From Bacteroidota bacterium (GTDB lineage Bacteria > Bacteroidota > Ignavibacteria > SZUA-365): DNA of 7,202 nucleotides. The stretch spans positions 1-7,202 of the forward strand of contig JAGTUZ010000321.1 of the NCBI GenBank assembly GCA_018224415.1, written 5' to 3'. Below, in pieces: positions 1 to 6,183 of this stretch. Position 1 is the stretch's first letter. Each line of letters begins with the position of its first letter. A program made the position numbers and the translations under genes. The notes beneath the pieces were generated by a model that had not been told where the DNA came from, did no database searches, and saw nothing but the letters and a program-made list of their open reading frames with translations.

Positions 1-615
1 TCGCAGACTGATCCAGATCACGATGCCCGCGACGACGGCGGCGGCGATGGCATCGGCTTCGGGGAAGCCGATCAGCACGCTCACCAGTCCGACAAGCACG
101 ACGAGGGAGCTGTAGATGTCCGTGCTGAAATGGAGAGCATCGGCTTCCAGCGCCTGGGAATTGTATTTCCGGGCGACACGCATCAGCGCCCGAGAACGGC
201 TGATGTCCACGACGATGCTGATCCCAATGACAACGAAGGCCCACACGTTGACGTCAACGTGAATTCCCCCGGTGCTGAGTCTGTCATACGCCTCATAGAG
301 AATCCAGCCGCAGGTCGCCAACAACAGAAGCGTCTCGACCAGTGCGCTGAGATTTTCGATCTTACCATGTCCGAACTGATGGTCGGCGTCCGGCGGCCTG
401 TCGGCCACGCGAACGGCAAAAAAGGTGATCATCGCCGCAAGAAGATCGAGAGCCGAATGCAAGGCCTCGGAAAGGATACCGAGAGAACCGGTCCACAATC
501 CCACGAGGAGTTTCATCGTGGTGAGCAGGATCGCGGCGAACACCGATGTCAGTGCAACGCGACGCTTTTCTGCGGTCATCACGGCGAGGTCAGGTGGGGG
601 AATCACGGGATGCAT
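1..615 (-). CDS. Cation diffusion facilitator (CDF) family metal transporter, 3' end outside window
   Basis: Inner-membrane transporter expected to export divalent metals (Zn2+, Fe2+, Mn2+ or similar) in exchange for protons. The first 205 residues are present. About six hydrophobic segments are visible (roughly residues 22-45, 47-70, 90-109, 122-140, 167-185 and 187-203). Family hallmarks are clear: SEALHSALD gives the HxxxD metal pair H53/D57 in TM2, DHQFGHGKIE (78-87) is the conserved loop after TM2, and ALEADALHFSTD gives the second HxxxD pair H162/D166 in TM5. HxxxD in the first pair resembles zinc-type members more than the DxxxD of E. coli FieF/YiiP, but the substrate cannot be fixed from this. 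The cytoplasmic C-terminal domain lies beyond the left edge. I chose the ATG at 615; M13 (VMTAEKR) is an alternative, and neither has a clear Shine-Dalgarno sequence. It is transcribed away from upp. Confidence 0.93.
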   Translation of the reverse strand, partial: MHPVIPPPDLAVMTAEKRRVALTSVFAAILLTTMKLLVGLWTGSLGILSEALHSALDLLAAMITFFAVRVADRPPDADHQFGHGKIENLSALVETLLLLATCGWILYEAYDRLSTGGIHVDVNVWAFVVIGISIVVDISRSRALMRVARKYNSQALEADALHFSTDIYSSLVVLVGLVSVLIGFPEADAIAAAVVAGIVIWISLR

Positions 616-647
616 GACACGAAACTACGGAAATTTCCACATAAGAC

Positions 648-693
648 GAATATCAGGCAGCAGAGGAATATCCCTTCAGAGGAATATCTCCTT
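648..693. repeat. Three GAATATC boxes, including a 16-bp tandem repeat, in a divergent intergenic region
   Basis: The heptamer GAATATC occurs at 648-654, 666-672 and 682-688. The last two lie in an imperfect tandem repeat (661-676 and 677-692) sharing CAGAGGAATATC. Centre spacing is 18 and 16 bp, so the boxes are not on exactly one face of a 10.5-bp helix. They sit between the CDF start and the upp start, upstream of the candidate upp promoter. The repeats are directly visible; a role as a regulator-binding site is only inferred. Confidence 0.55.
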
Positions 694-732
694 CGCATTG
701 CCAAACGCACAAGGGTGATTCCCCGGCGCTTC

Positions 733-761
733 TTGCCGTGGGACGATGCATGCAGTATGTT
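733..761 (+). promoter_or_regulatory. Possible sigma70-like promoter for upp
   Basis: TTGCCG at 733-738 and TATGTT at 756-761 are separated by 17 bp, each matching four of six consensus positions. Initiation would fall near 768, leaving a leader of about 30 nt before the ATG at 800. That fits the start chosen for upp and argues against the upstream in-frame ATG at 746. Primary promoters in Bacteroidota often use a different consensus (TAnnTTTG), so this match is weak evidence. Confidence 0.28.
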
Positions 762-799
762 ATTCGTTCACGACACCGATCACCGACAAGAACAAGACC

Positions 800-1432
800 A
801 TGCTTCACTGCTCCTCCCATCCGCTGATCGCCCGGGAAATGACCGTTCTTCGCGACTCCCGCACGCCACCCGACGCCTTCCGTCGTGCGCTGCACCGTGC
901 CTCGCAGTTTCTCGCGGTGGAGGCGACCTCGCAGCTGGAGTTGGACGACGTCGAAGTGGATACTCCGCTCGAACGCACAGCCGCAAAACGTCTGCGGCAT
1001 CCGGTGATTCTCGTCCCGGTTCTGCGTGCAGGATTGGGCATGGTCGAGGCGTTTCTCCAGATGATTCCGGAAGCACATGTCGGACATATCGGCCTGTATC
1101 GCAACGAGCAGACGCTGCAGCCGGTCGAATACTACGCCCGCTATCCGGAGCGGATTTCCGATGCAGATGTGTTCATCCTCGACCCGATGCTTGCAACGGG
1201 AGGGAGTGCAGTCGCCGCGGCCGAAATCCTCCGTCGTCAGGGCGCCTCACGCGTGCGTCTCGTCGTACTGGTCGCCGCGCCGGAAGGAGTGCAACGAATG
1301 CAGGATGCGTTTCCCGACATCGACATCCACACTGCTGCCCTGGACCGTGGTCTGAATGAACACGGGTATATCGTACCAGGCCTCGGCGACGCTGGTGACC
1401 GCGTGTTCGGAACAGGTGCAGCACAGGGATGA
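800..1432 (+). CDS. upp: Uracil phosphoribosyltransferase
   Basis: Cytosolic pyrimidine-salvage enzyme converting uracil and PRPP to UMP and pyrophosphate. From the ATG at 800 the protein has 210 residues, against 208 in E. coli Upp. Conserved blocks align throughout: HPL near the N-terminus (7-9), VPVLRAGLGM (72-81), LYRNEQTL (99-106), the PRPP-binding loop DPMLATGGS (128-136), LVAAPEG (157-163), and the uracil-binding C-terminal block LNEHGYIVPGLGDAGD (185-200) followed by RVFGT. The in-frame ATG at 746 would add 18 residues with no counterpart in the family, so I prefer 800: it puts HPL at the usual distance from the start and leaves room for a promoter. No strong Shine-Dalgarno sequence precedes it. 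The stop overlaps the next start as ATGA, so the downstream membrane protein is probably co-transcribed and translationally coupled. Confidence 0.96.
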   Translation: MLHCSSHPLIAREMTVLRDSRTPPDAFRRALHRASQFLAVEATSQLELDDVEVDTPLERTAAKRLRHPVILVPVLRAGLGMVEAFLQMIPEAHVGHIGLYRNEQTLQPVEYYARYPERISDADVFILDPMLATGGSAVAAAEILRRQGASRVRLVVLVAAPEGVQRMQDAFPDIDIHTAALDRGLNEHGYIVPGLGDAGDRVFGTGAAQG

Positions 1433-1472
1433 CAGGAAGCCCCCGCATGGCAGGAAGCCCCCGCATGGCAGG
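1429..1472 (+). repeat. 18-bp tandem repeat duplicating a ribosome-binding site and start codon
   Basis: ATGACAGGAAGCCCCCGC (1429-1446) is followed by an almost identical copy (1447-1464, one A to G change) and a partial third copy from 1465. Each full unit begins with ATG and carries AGGA nine bases before the ATG of the next unit (AGGA at 1434-1437 for ATG 1447; AGGA at 1452-1455 for ATG 1465). Because the unit is 18 bp, all three ATGs share one frame and encode MTGSPR-MAGSPR-MAG. Copy-number changes would add or remove six residues and a start site without shifting the frame. Confidence 0.8.
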
Positions 1473-2196
1473 GCGGGGCGTTCTGCGGCAGCGCATTACC
1501 TCGCTGTCAGGACGTCTGCGATCACCGGGACCGGTCTCCTTCGTTGTGGCGCTCCTGCTTCATGCGCTGGTCCTGTTCTTCGCCGTATTGCTTCGTCTCC
1601 CTGATCCACCATCCCGTCAGAAAAGCGTGGAGGTCCGCCTGTACACAGAGCGCGAGGCCAGGACAGAGGAAAGACGGCAGACACGTCCGCTGCCGCCCTC
1701 TCGTCCGCTGCCGCCCTCTCGTCCGCTGCCGCCCTCTCGTCCGCTGCCTCCTTCACCGGCTCGCGCAACGGAGACCGCATCCGCGCCGGTTTTGGTCGAT
1801 GCCCGACAGGATGTCTCGCCTGTCGACAGCAGCCACGCAGAGAGGACCGAAGAAATCCGTTCGGTACTGGATCGGTCCGTGGATCCGGAGCGTGCGTGGG
1901 AGGTGCTTGATGAACTCCTGCGACAATACCCGCAATACAGGGAATCGGTTGTGCGCGAAATGATCGCCGGCAGCGGGTTGATGCCGGACACGCTGACACG
2001 GGCCGACCTCCATCTCGATTTGATCTTTCGAAAGGGAATCAAGCCGAGCTGGGGACGGCAGCGCGAAGCCATTGAACAGGCGTTCCGCAGTTATGATCCG
2101 GTGATGGGGTGGACGAACAAGGGAGGGTACGGTCCGTCGGTGAACGTGTTGGGACTGCTGAAATTCCTGATCGATCTCATCGAAGGAAAAGACTGA
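1429..2196 (+). CDS. Single-pass membrane protein with TonB-like N-terminus and proline-rich linker, function unknown
   Basis: I do not recognise this 255-residue protein (249 or 243 if translation starts at 1447 or 1465). Visible parts in order: a basic N-terminus rich in Arg (about 16-33); one hydrophobic segment (36-57, with LLLHALVLFF); a short VEVRLY strand typical of the region after the anchor in TonB-type proteins; a charged stretch; four RPLPPS hexapeptides (86-109); a low-complexity linker; and an acidic/basic, mostly helical C-terminal domain (about 140-255) with no motif I can name. The topology, with a cytoplasmic basic tail, an anchor and a Pro-rich periplasmic spacer, resembles TonB/TolA. 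However, the C-terminal domain lacks the YP...G...V.V.F.V pattern of TonB, so I would not call it TonB. It overlaps the upp stop by ATGA. Expression, in-frame coding and a terminator just downstream support a real gene; function is open. Confidence 0.8.
   Translation: MTGSPRMAGSPRMAGRGVLRQRITSLSGRLRSPGPVSFVVALLLHALVLFFAVLLRLPDPPSRQKSVEVRLYTEREARTEERRQTRPLPPSRPLPPSRPLPPSRPLPPSPARATETASAPVLVDARQDVSPVDSSHAERTEEIRSVLDRSVDPERAWEVLDELLRQYPQYRESVVREMIAGSGLMPDTLTRADLHLDLIFRKGIKPSWGRQREAIEQAFRSYDPVMGWTNKGGYGPSVNVLGLLKFLIDLIEGKD
1684..1755 (+). repeat. 18-bp coding tandem repeat encoding (RPLPPS)4
   Basis: Three identical copies of CGTCCGCTGCCGCCCTCT (1684-1701, 1702-1719, 1720-1737) are followed by a diverged fourth (1738-1755) that keeps the amino acids RPLPPS through synonymous changes. 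Identity at the DNA level in the first three units points to recent expansion by slippage or unequal recombination. At the protein level they form a stiff proline-rich spacer after the membrane anchor, in a position where TonB-like proteins carry such spacers. Confidence 0.9.
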
Positions 2197-2211
2197 AGCA
2201 TACTGAGCTGA

Positions 2212-2247
2212 AAATGAAAAAGGCGGCCGGAGCCGCCTTTTTCATTT
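2212..2247. terminator. Bidirectional intrinsic terminator between convergent genes
   Basis: AAATGAAAAAGGCGGC (2212-2227) pairs perfectly with GCCGCCTTTTTCATTT (2232-2247) around a CGGA tetraloop, a 16-bp stem. The GC-rich core followed by a T-run reads as an intrinsic terminator on both strands, because the A-run on one side is the T-run of the other. It lies 15 bp after the stop of the plus-strand membrane protein and 19 bp after the stop of the minus-strand secreted protein, so it can end both transcripts. Confidence 0.9.
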
Positions 2248-2266
2248 CGTATGATCGGATCGGGCG

Positions 2267-5200
2267 TCAGCGCGCGAGGGTCATGCGGATACTGGTGACA
2301 TTGTCACCCGATCGCAGCACGGCCACGTAGCTGCCGCTCGCCATATCGGAAGCGTCGAAGGATACGAGATGCGTCCCTGCGCCACGATAGCCGTCGACAA
2401 GCGTTGCGACCTCGCGACCGAGCGCATCGTGCACCGTCAGGCTGACGTCGCCGGCAGCCGGGAGGGTAAACGACAGGGTCGTCGAGGGATTGAAGGGATT
2501 CGGGTAGTTCTGCTTCAATTCGAACGCCGCGGGCGTGGGGATACGCTCGGTGGACGTAAGGATGCTGAACTCCACTTCCACGGGGTCCGATACATTGATG
2601 CCATCATTGGCCACGACGCGCAGCATGTATCCGGAGCGGTTTTTCACGCCGAATATCGAATCGGCGGTTGCTTCGTTCTCGAACTGAATAGTGCTCCATG
2701 TCGTACCGCGATTCGTGCTCAGCCACACCGTGTACCAGAACTGCGTCTCGCCGTCAGGATCCGTGGCGCTCCAGCGGGCCTGGAATCTCTCAGCCTTCAC
2801 GTCTTCCATGTTGGATGGGAATTCGATGGCGACCACCGGTTTGTTCTGTGAGATAATGCGCTCGGCAACGATGTTGCCGCCTTCCTCGACCACGACCTTG
2901 CGGGCGTTGTCGGGGCAGGGAACCACGAAGCCGAAATGCTCGCGCTCCATCAGAGGATCGGGAGCCGTCTGCGAGTCGACCTCGTCGAGACCGAGGGCGC
3001 GGAAGGTCGGGTGGTAGAGATAGGTCGCGATTTCCTGGTCACCGGCGTCGAGCACCCTGAAGGTATGCGTCGCGTAGCTCGCGGGGAGCATCGACGACGG
3101 CATGGCATTCTCGACGCGCGCCCACGGACCGAAGCTGATTGCACGGCTCGTGCTGTCGATCACGCCTTCGATGAAGACGGCTTTCTCGACGGGCGCTTTC
3201 TTCAGGCCGGACGGTGTGCCAGTGAACTGGGCCACGTTGCCGAGCAGGGCGTTGTAATCGATGTCGTTGACCCAGATGTAGAAGTCGAAGGAGGTCACGT
3301 CGGGCAGCTGGCTGCCTCCCATGAAGCACTTGGCCTTCATGCGACGGGAAACCTTGTTGTCGAGGAAGTTGCTGACAATGCGGTTGTAACGGATGTCGTA
3401 GCCGTCGACGACATCGATGCCGATAAAGTTCTCGTGGTACTGTTCCTTCATGTTGGTGTTGCCAGGATCGAGATCCTGACGACGGAGCGCAAAGGAATGG
3501 CCAAGCGAATGGGCGGCATGCTTCCAGTGATCAACGGCGGAGACCATGAAGTCCCAGGTACCCGACCATGACAGCGTCTGCGAGGCGCCATGGTTGAATT
3601 CCTGCCTGTCGAGTTTGGTCTCGAACCAATCCGGGGCCACGCCGAGCAGGTAGCGGTCGGAAGCGGGATTCGCAAGCACCATCTGCTTGTACACCTTGGT
3701 CAGGTAGGGCTGCCAGGTTTCCTGCAGCAGCGTGTCTGCGGCACCGATATAGCCGTAATCGGCAATATCGGTCGCGGTTGTGAACTGCGCCTGTCCAACG
3801 GACATCGGCCATGCGGCTTCAAGGAAGGAGGCGGTGGAATCCGCCCACGCCTTGACGCGGCTGGCGTTGCCGAAGCCCTCGGCGCCCTGCACGAAGACGC
3901 GCAATGCGGAGGTCCCGTCGTTTCCATACATCGTGGTTTTGGCCACGGCGAAGGCGGACTGGCTGTTGTTGAGTTCGTTCGCTTCGACGATGCGTCCCTT
4001 GTTGTTGCCGGGCTCGGTTGGGTCGACCGTCACCACGGCCTCAACGTTTCCGGTGCCGAATCCGAGTTCGTCGACAAAGAACACAACGGTGATCGGCGTG
4101 GTTTTCGGCATGGTCAGCTCGGTCAGCGGATTTTCCATGCTGTAATCAACGCCGATGTTGTCACGATTGAGGATGTAGAAGGTCTCATATACGTTGCCGT
4201 TGGCGCCTACGACGATCTTGAACGGTGTTGTGACAGGTTCGGAGGCGAGGATGGTTGCCTTGACCGCGAAGCCCTTGCCGGGCACGATATTGTTCTCGGC
4301 ATTGAGAACCTGGACGAGTTCGGGCCGATACACTTCGAGGTCCGGACCAGACTGCTTCTCGATGGTCAGGAAGAATGATTTTGCGATGCACTGCAGATCC
4401 GTCGTGAAATAGGCGGCCATGCCCGTGACCTGCGAGTACTTCTGCGGTACCTTGATGGTGAAGCTGAACCGGCCCTGCGCATCTGTTGTCACTTGTCCGA
4501 TATACAGGGTGTCGCCCTGCACTTCAAACCGATAGCGGATCACCACGCCGGCGGAATCCTGGCCGGTGAGCGTGTTGAAGAAATGGCCGGAGAATGTGAT
4601 GGAGTCCTCGCCATTGGCGATGATTTTCATCTTGCTCGGAATGATATCACCCCAGTAGCTCGATTCCGGGTAATCGATACGCAGGAAGGGATCGATATAG
4701 ACCTTGCCCATGGTGGCGCGTTCGCCGGGCTTCGGTCCTTCGCAACGGCCCCAGTAGTTGTAACGGGCGTCAATCGAGTCGGCCTGGAAATTCGACACGT
4801 TGCCGATTGCGTCGTTATTGCGGACGAAGTGGTTGTAATTGACATGCACGCCCTTGATATCCGCCGGATCGAAGCCGCCGGCGAAGGGCGAGATGTTGAG
4901 CGTCGCGTAATTCTCCAAGGTGTTGTAACGCACAACGGTTTTGTTGCTGAGCGAAACGTTTCCGTCGATGATGTTGCAGTTCTCCACCGAGGTCGGCATT
5001 CCCGCCGGCTGGATGGTGATCTGTCCCTTGTTCACCTCGCTGTTCCTGATGTTGCTCGTTACAATCGTGGAGTTGAAATCGAGCTTGCAGTCATCGGCCG
5101 TATGCACGCCCCACATCTGGCCTTCCTGGGTCAGATAGCACTTCGTCGCGAAAATCTTGTTTCCCTCGTGCTTGATATAGGCGTAATCGTTCCGCTGGTT

Positions 5201-5890
5201 CGCTGTCACCCAGTTGAGGGTGACATTGTTGAAATGCGACTCCGTTTCCGTGTTATAAATAAACACATCTGAGCCGATGAACGTGAAGTCCTTGAGGGGA
5301 CCGACCTGGCCCCAACAGAAAATGTTGATGTCGTTGAGACGGCCGCCTGAAGCGCTGAACTTGCCGTGCCAGGTCTGTGCGGGGTTGTCGCTGCCGTAGA
5401 CCTTGATGGCAGAGAGTGTGCCGGCCGTACCGAGAATCCACGAGATGTCCGCGCCCTTGGCGAAATGGAGATCACCGCCGGGATAGACGAAAATGGAGTC
5501 GACCATGTCGGTCTGGATGTTGATGGTGTCCGGACGGAACAGCAGTCCCTGCATGTCACCGCCCATGAATACACCGTTGATGAGATTGCCGTCGAGGAAG
5601 CCGCCTCCTGTACGGTACGCACGGTACTGGTACTGATACTGGTTCCCCTTGATCTGTCCGTAATCCGTGATGATCTTCCCGTCGTTGGCGTTGAGATTCA
5701 CCGTTCCGAGAATCTTCGCGCCGCGGTAGAACTCGACTTTCGAGAAGTTCGTGTTCGTCAGGTCCATCATCCAGATGTCGGAGCTGTTGTCGCCCACGTA
5801 AATGACGGCACCAAAGGGCTGTGCCTGCAGAATACCAAAATGGAACAGGACAGCAAGCAGAGGCAAGAAAACGGTAACAGCTCTGCGCAT
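2267..5890 (-). CDS. Large T9SS-secreted multidomain protein with degenerate metalloprotease-like domain
   Basis: A 1207-residue exported protein. Order of parts: signal peptide (MRR, hydrophobic core 4-21, likely cleavage after LQA at 23); a probable right-handed parallel beta-helix (about 60-400, closing with ARYNYWG and GP, typical of such repeats); an Ig-like domain (about 415-510, TDAQGRFSF); a CARDB-like domain (about 515-645, opening GPDLEV and closing VEANELNN); a metalloprotease-like domain (about 655-1010) with HSLGHSFAL at 794-802 and an FMG turn with M857; an Ig-like domain (about 1015-1120, WSATDPDGE, STNRGTTW, NDG); and a T9SS type A sorting domain (1123-1207, QNYPNPFNPST, GREVATLVDG, SGSYVAVLR). 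The sorting domain implies passage through Sec and then the PorSS translocon, with attachment to the surface or release. The zinc motif lacks the catalytic Glu, so proteolysis is doubtful. I chose the ATG at 5890 because it gives a clean signal peptide and follows GAGGT; an in-frame ATG at 5989 would bury that signal 33 residues in. Domain edges are approximate. Confidence 0.92.
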   Translation of the reverse strand: MRRAVTVFLPLLAVLFHFGILQAQPFGAVIYVGDNSSDIWMMDLTNTNFSKVEFYRGAKILGTVNLNANDGKIITDYGQIKGNQYQYQYRAYRTGGGFLDGNLINGVFMGGDMQGLLFRPDTINIQTDMVDSIFVYPGGDLHFAKGADISWILGTAGTLSAIKVYGSDNPAQTWHGKFSASGGRLNDINIFCWGQVGPLKDFTFIGSDVFIYNTETESHFNNVTLNWVTANQRNDYAYIKHEGNKIFATKCYLTQEGQMWGVHTADDCKLDFNSTIVTSNIRNSEVNKGQITIQPAGMPTSVENCNIIDGNVSLSNKTVVRYNTLENYATLNISPFAGGFDPADIKGVHVNYNHFVRNNDAIGNVSNFQADSIDARYNYWGRCEGPKPGERATMGKVYIDPFLRIDYPESSYWGDIIPSKMKIIANGEDSITFSGHFFNTLTGQDSAGVVIRYRFEVQGDTLYIGQVTTDAQGRFSFTIKVPQKYSQVTGMAAYFTTDLQCIAKSFFLTIEKQSGPDLEVYRPELVQVLNAENNIVPGKGFAVKATILASEPVTTPFKIVVGANGNVYETFYILNRDNIGVDYSMENPLTELTMPKTTPITVVFFVDELGFGTGNVEAVVTVDPTEPGNNKGRIVEANELNNSQSAFAVAKTTMYGNDGTSALRVFVQGAEGFGNASRVKAWADSTASFLEAAWPMSVGQAQFTTATDIADYGYIGAADTLLQETWQPYLTKVYKQMVLANPASDRYLLGVAPDWFETKLDRQEFNHGASQTLSWSGTWDFMVSAVDHWKHAAHSLGHSFALRRQDLDPGNTNMKEQYHENFIGIDVVDGYDIRYNRIVSNFLDNKVSRRMKAKCFMGGSQLPDVTSFDFYIWVNDIDYNALLGNVAQFTGTPSGLKKAPVEKAVFIEGVIDSTSRAISFGPWARVENAMPSSMLPASYATHTFRVLDAGDQEIATYLYHPTFRALGLDEVDSQTAPDPLMEREHFGFVVPCPDNARKVVVEEGGNIVAERIISQNKPVVAIEFPSNMEDVKAERFQARWSATDPDGETQFWYTVWLSTNRGTTWSTIQFENEATADSIFGVKNRSGYMLRVVANDGINVSDPVEVEFSILTSTERIPTPAAFELKQNYPNPFNPSTTLSFTLPAAGDVSLTVHDALGREVATLVDGYRGAGTHLVSFDASDMASGSYVAVLRSGDNVTSIRMTLAR
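2270..2524 (-). other. T9SS type A C-terminal sorting domain
   Basis: The last 85 residues of the secreted protein match the Por secretion tail family. They start with FELKQNYPNPFNPST, followed by a strand FTLPAAG, then SLTVHDALGREVATL, GTHLVSFDASDMASG, SYVAVLRSG and a short final strand. Such domains are recognised by the T9SS outer-membrane machinery and are usually removed during export. The QNYPNPFNP form is the best phylogenetic pointer in the window. Confidence 0.93.
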
Positions 5891-5895
5891 GGAGT

Positions 5896-5900
5896 ACCTC
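5896..5900 (-). promoter_or_regulatory. Ribosome-binding site that decides the secreted protein's start
   Basis: On the minus strand GAGGT lies five bases before the ATG at 5890. This supports the short start that places the signal peptide at the very N-terminus. Confidence 0.65.
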
Positions 5901-5938
5901 AAAATTGATAGAAAAACTGCTATGTTCGTCTGTATCGG

Positions 5939-6151
5939 ATGTTGTGTTGCGTCCGAGGAAACGAAGAAAAGGAATGGGACATCGGCCACCCCGGCGGCTG
6001 GGAAGACGAGAAGATATTCCGTCCTGAAAACTACTTCAAATATGCCGTTAAAATCAAGGCGAAAAGCAGAAAAGCCGGACGATTGATAGACATGCGTGCG
6101 CCGGTGCGTTTGCGTCCAATGCCGCTTGCGCGCAAGGATGAAGGTGCATAG
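5939..6151 (+). CDS. Doubtful small ORF in the intergenic region before the biotin ligase
   Basis: The 293-bp gap between the secreted protein's start and the biotin ligase start holds one open frame of 70 codons, ending 32 bp before the ligase ATG. The product is basic, with a passage GWEDEKIFRPENYFKY that reads like protein and a C-terminal half rich in Lys and Arg. I recognise no family. It has no visible ribosome-binding site, and chance ORFs of this size are common in GC-rich DNA. The same gap must also hold the divergent promoters of its two neighbours, for which I see no convincing boxes. More likely not a gene. Confidence 0.15.
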   Translation: MLCCVRGNEEKEWDIGHPGGWEDEKIFRPENYFKYAVKIKAKSRKAGRLIDMRAPVRLRPMPLARKDEGA

Positions 6152-6183
6152 ATTCCAACATCGTTTACAATGGACCGAAATAC

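Noticed and set aside
648..693. Short repeats as a CRISPR array
   Set aside because: Units are 12-16 bp, directly adjacent without spacers, and too few.
746..799. Upstream in-frame start for upp
   Set aside because: It would add 18 residues absent from the family, and the candidate promoter boxes overlap this stretch.
130..1359. 409-codon plus-strand open frame
   Set aside because: It runs antisense through the CDF gene and then out of frame through upp. Both of those frames show strong family motifs, and this product is a low-complexity Arg/Gly/Ser-rich shadow.
1429..2196. Calling the membrane protein TonB
   Set aside because: Only the anchor and Pro-rich spacer fit. The C-terminal domain lacks the TonB fold pattern.
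3590..5272. Two long plus-strand frames of about 260 codons antisense to the secreted protein (3590-4378 and 4493-5272)
   Set aside because: They mirror the codon structure of the GC-rich gene on the other strand, show no recognisable motif, and the minus-strand frame has a signal peptide, several domains and a sorting tail.
5891..5989. Upstream in-frame start for the secreted protein
   Set aside because: It would place the signal peptide 33 residues inside the protein, while the ATG at 5890 has a GAGGT site and a typical N-terminal signal.
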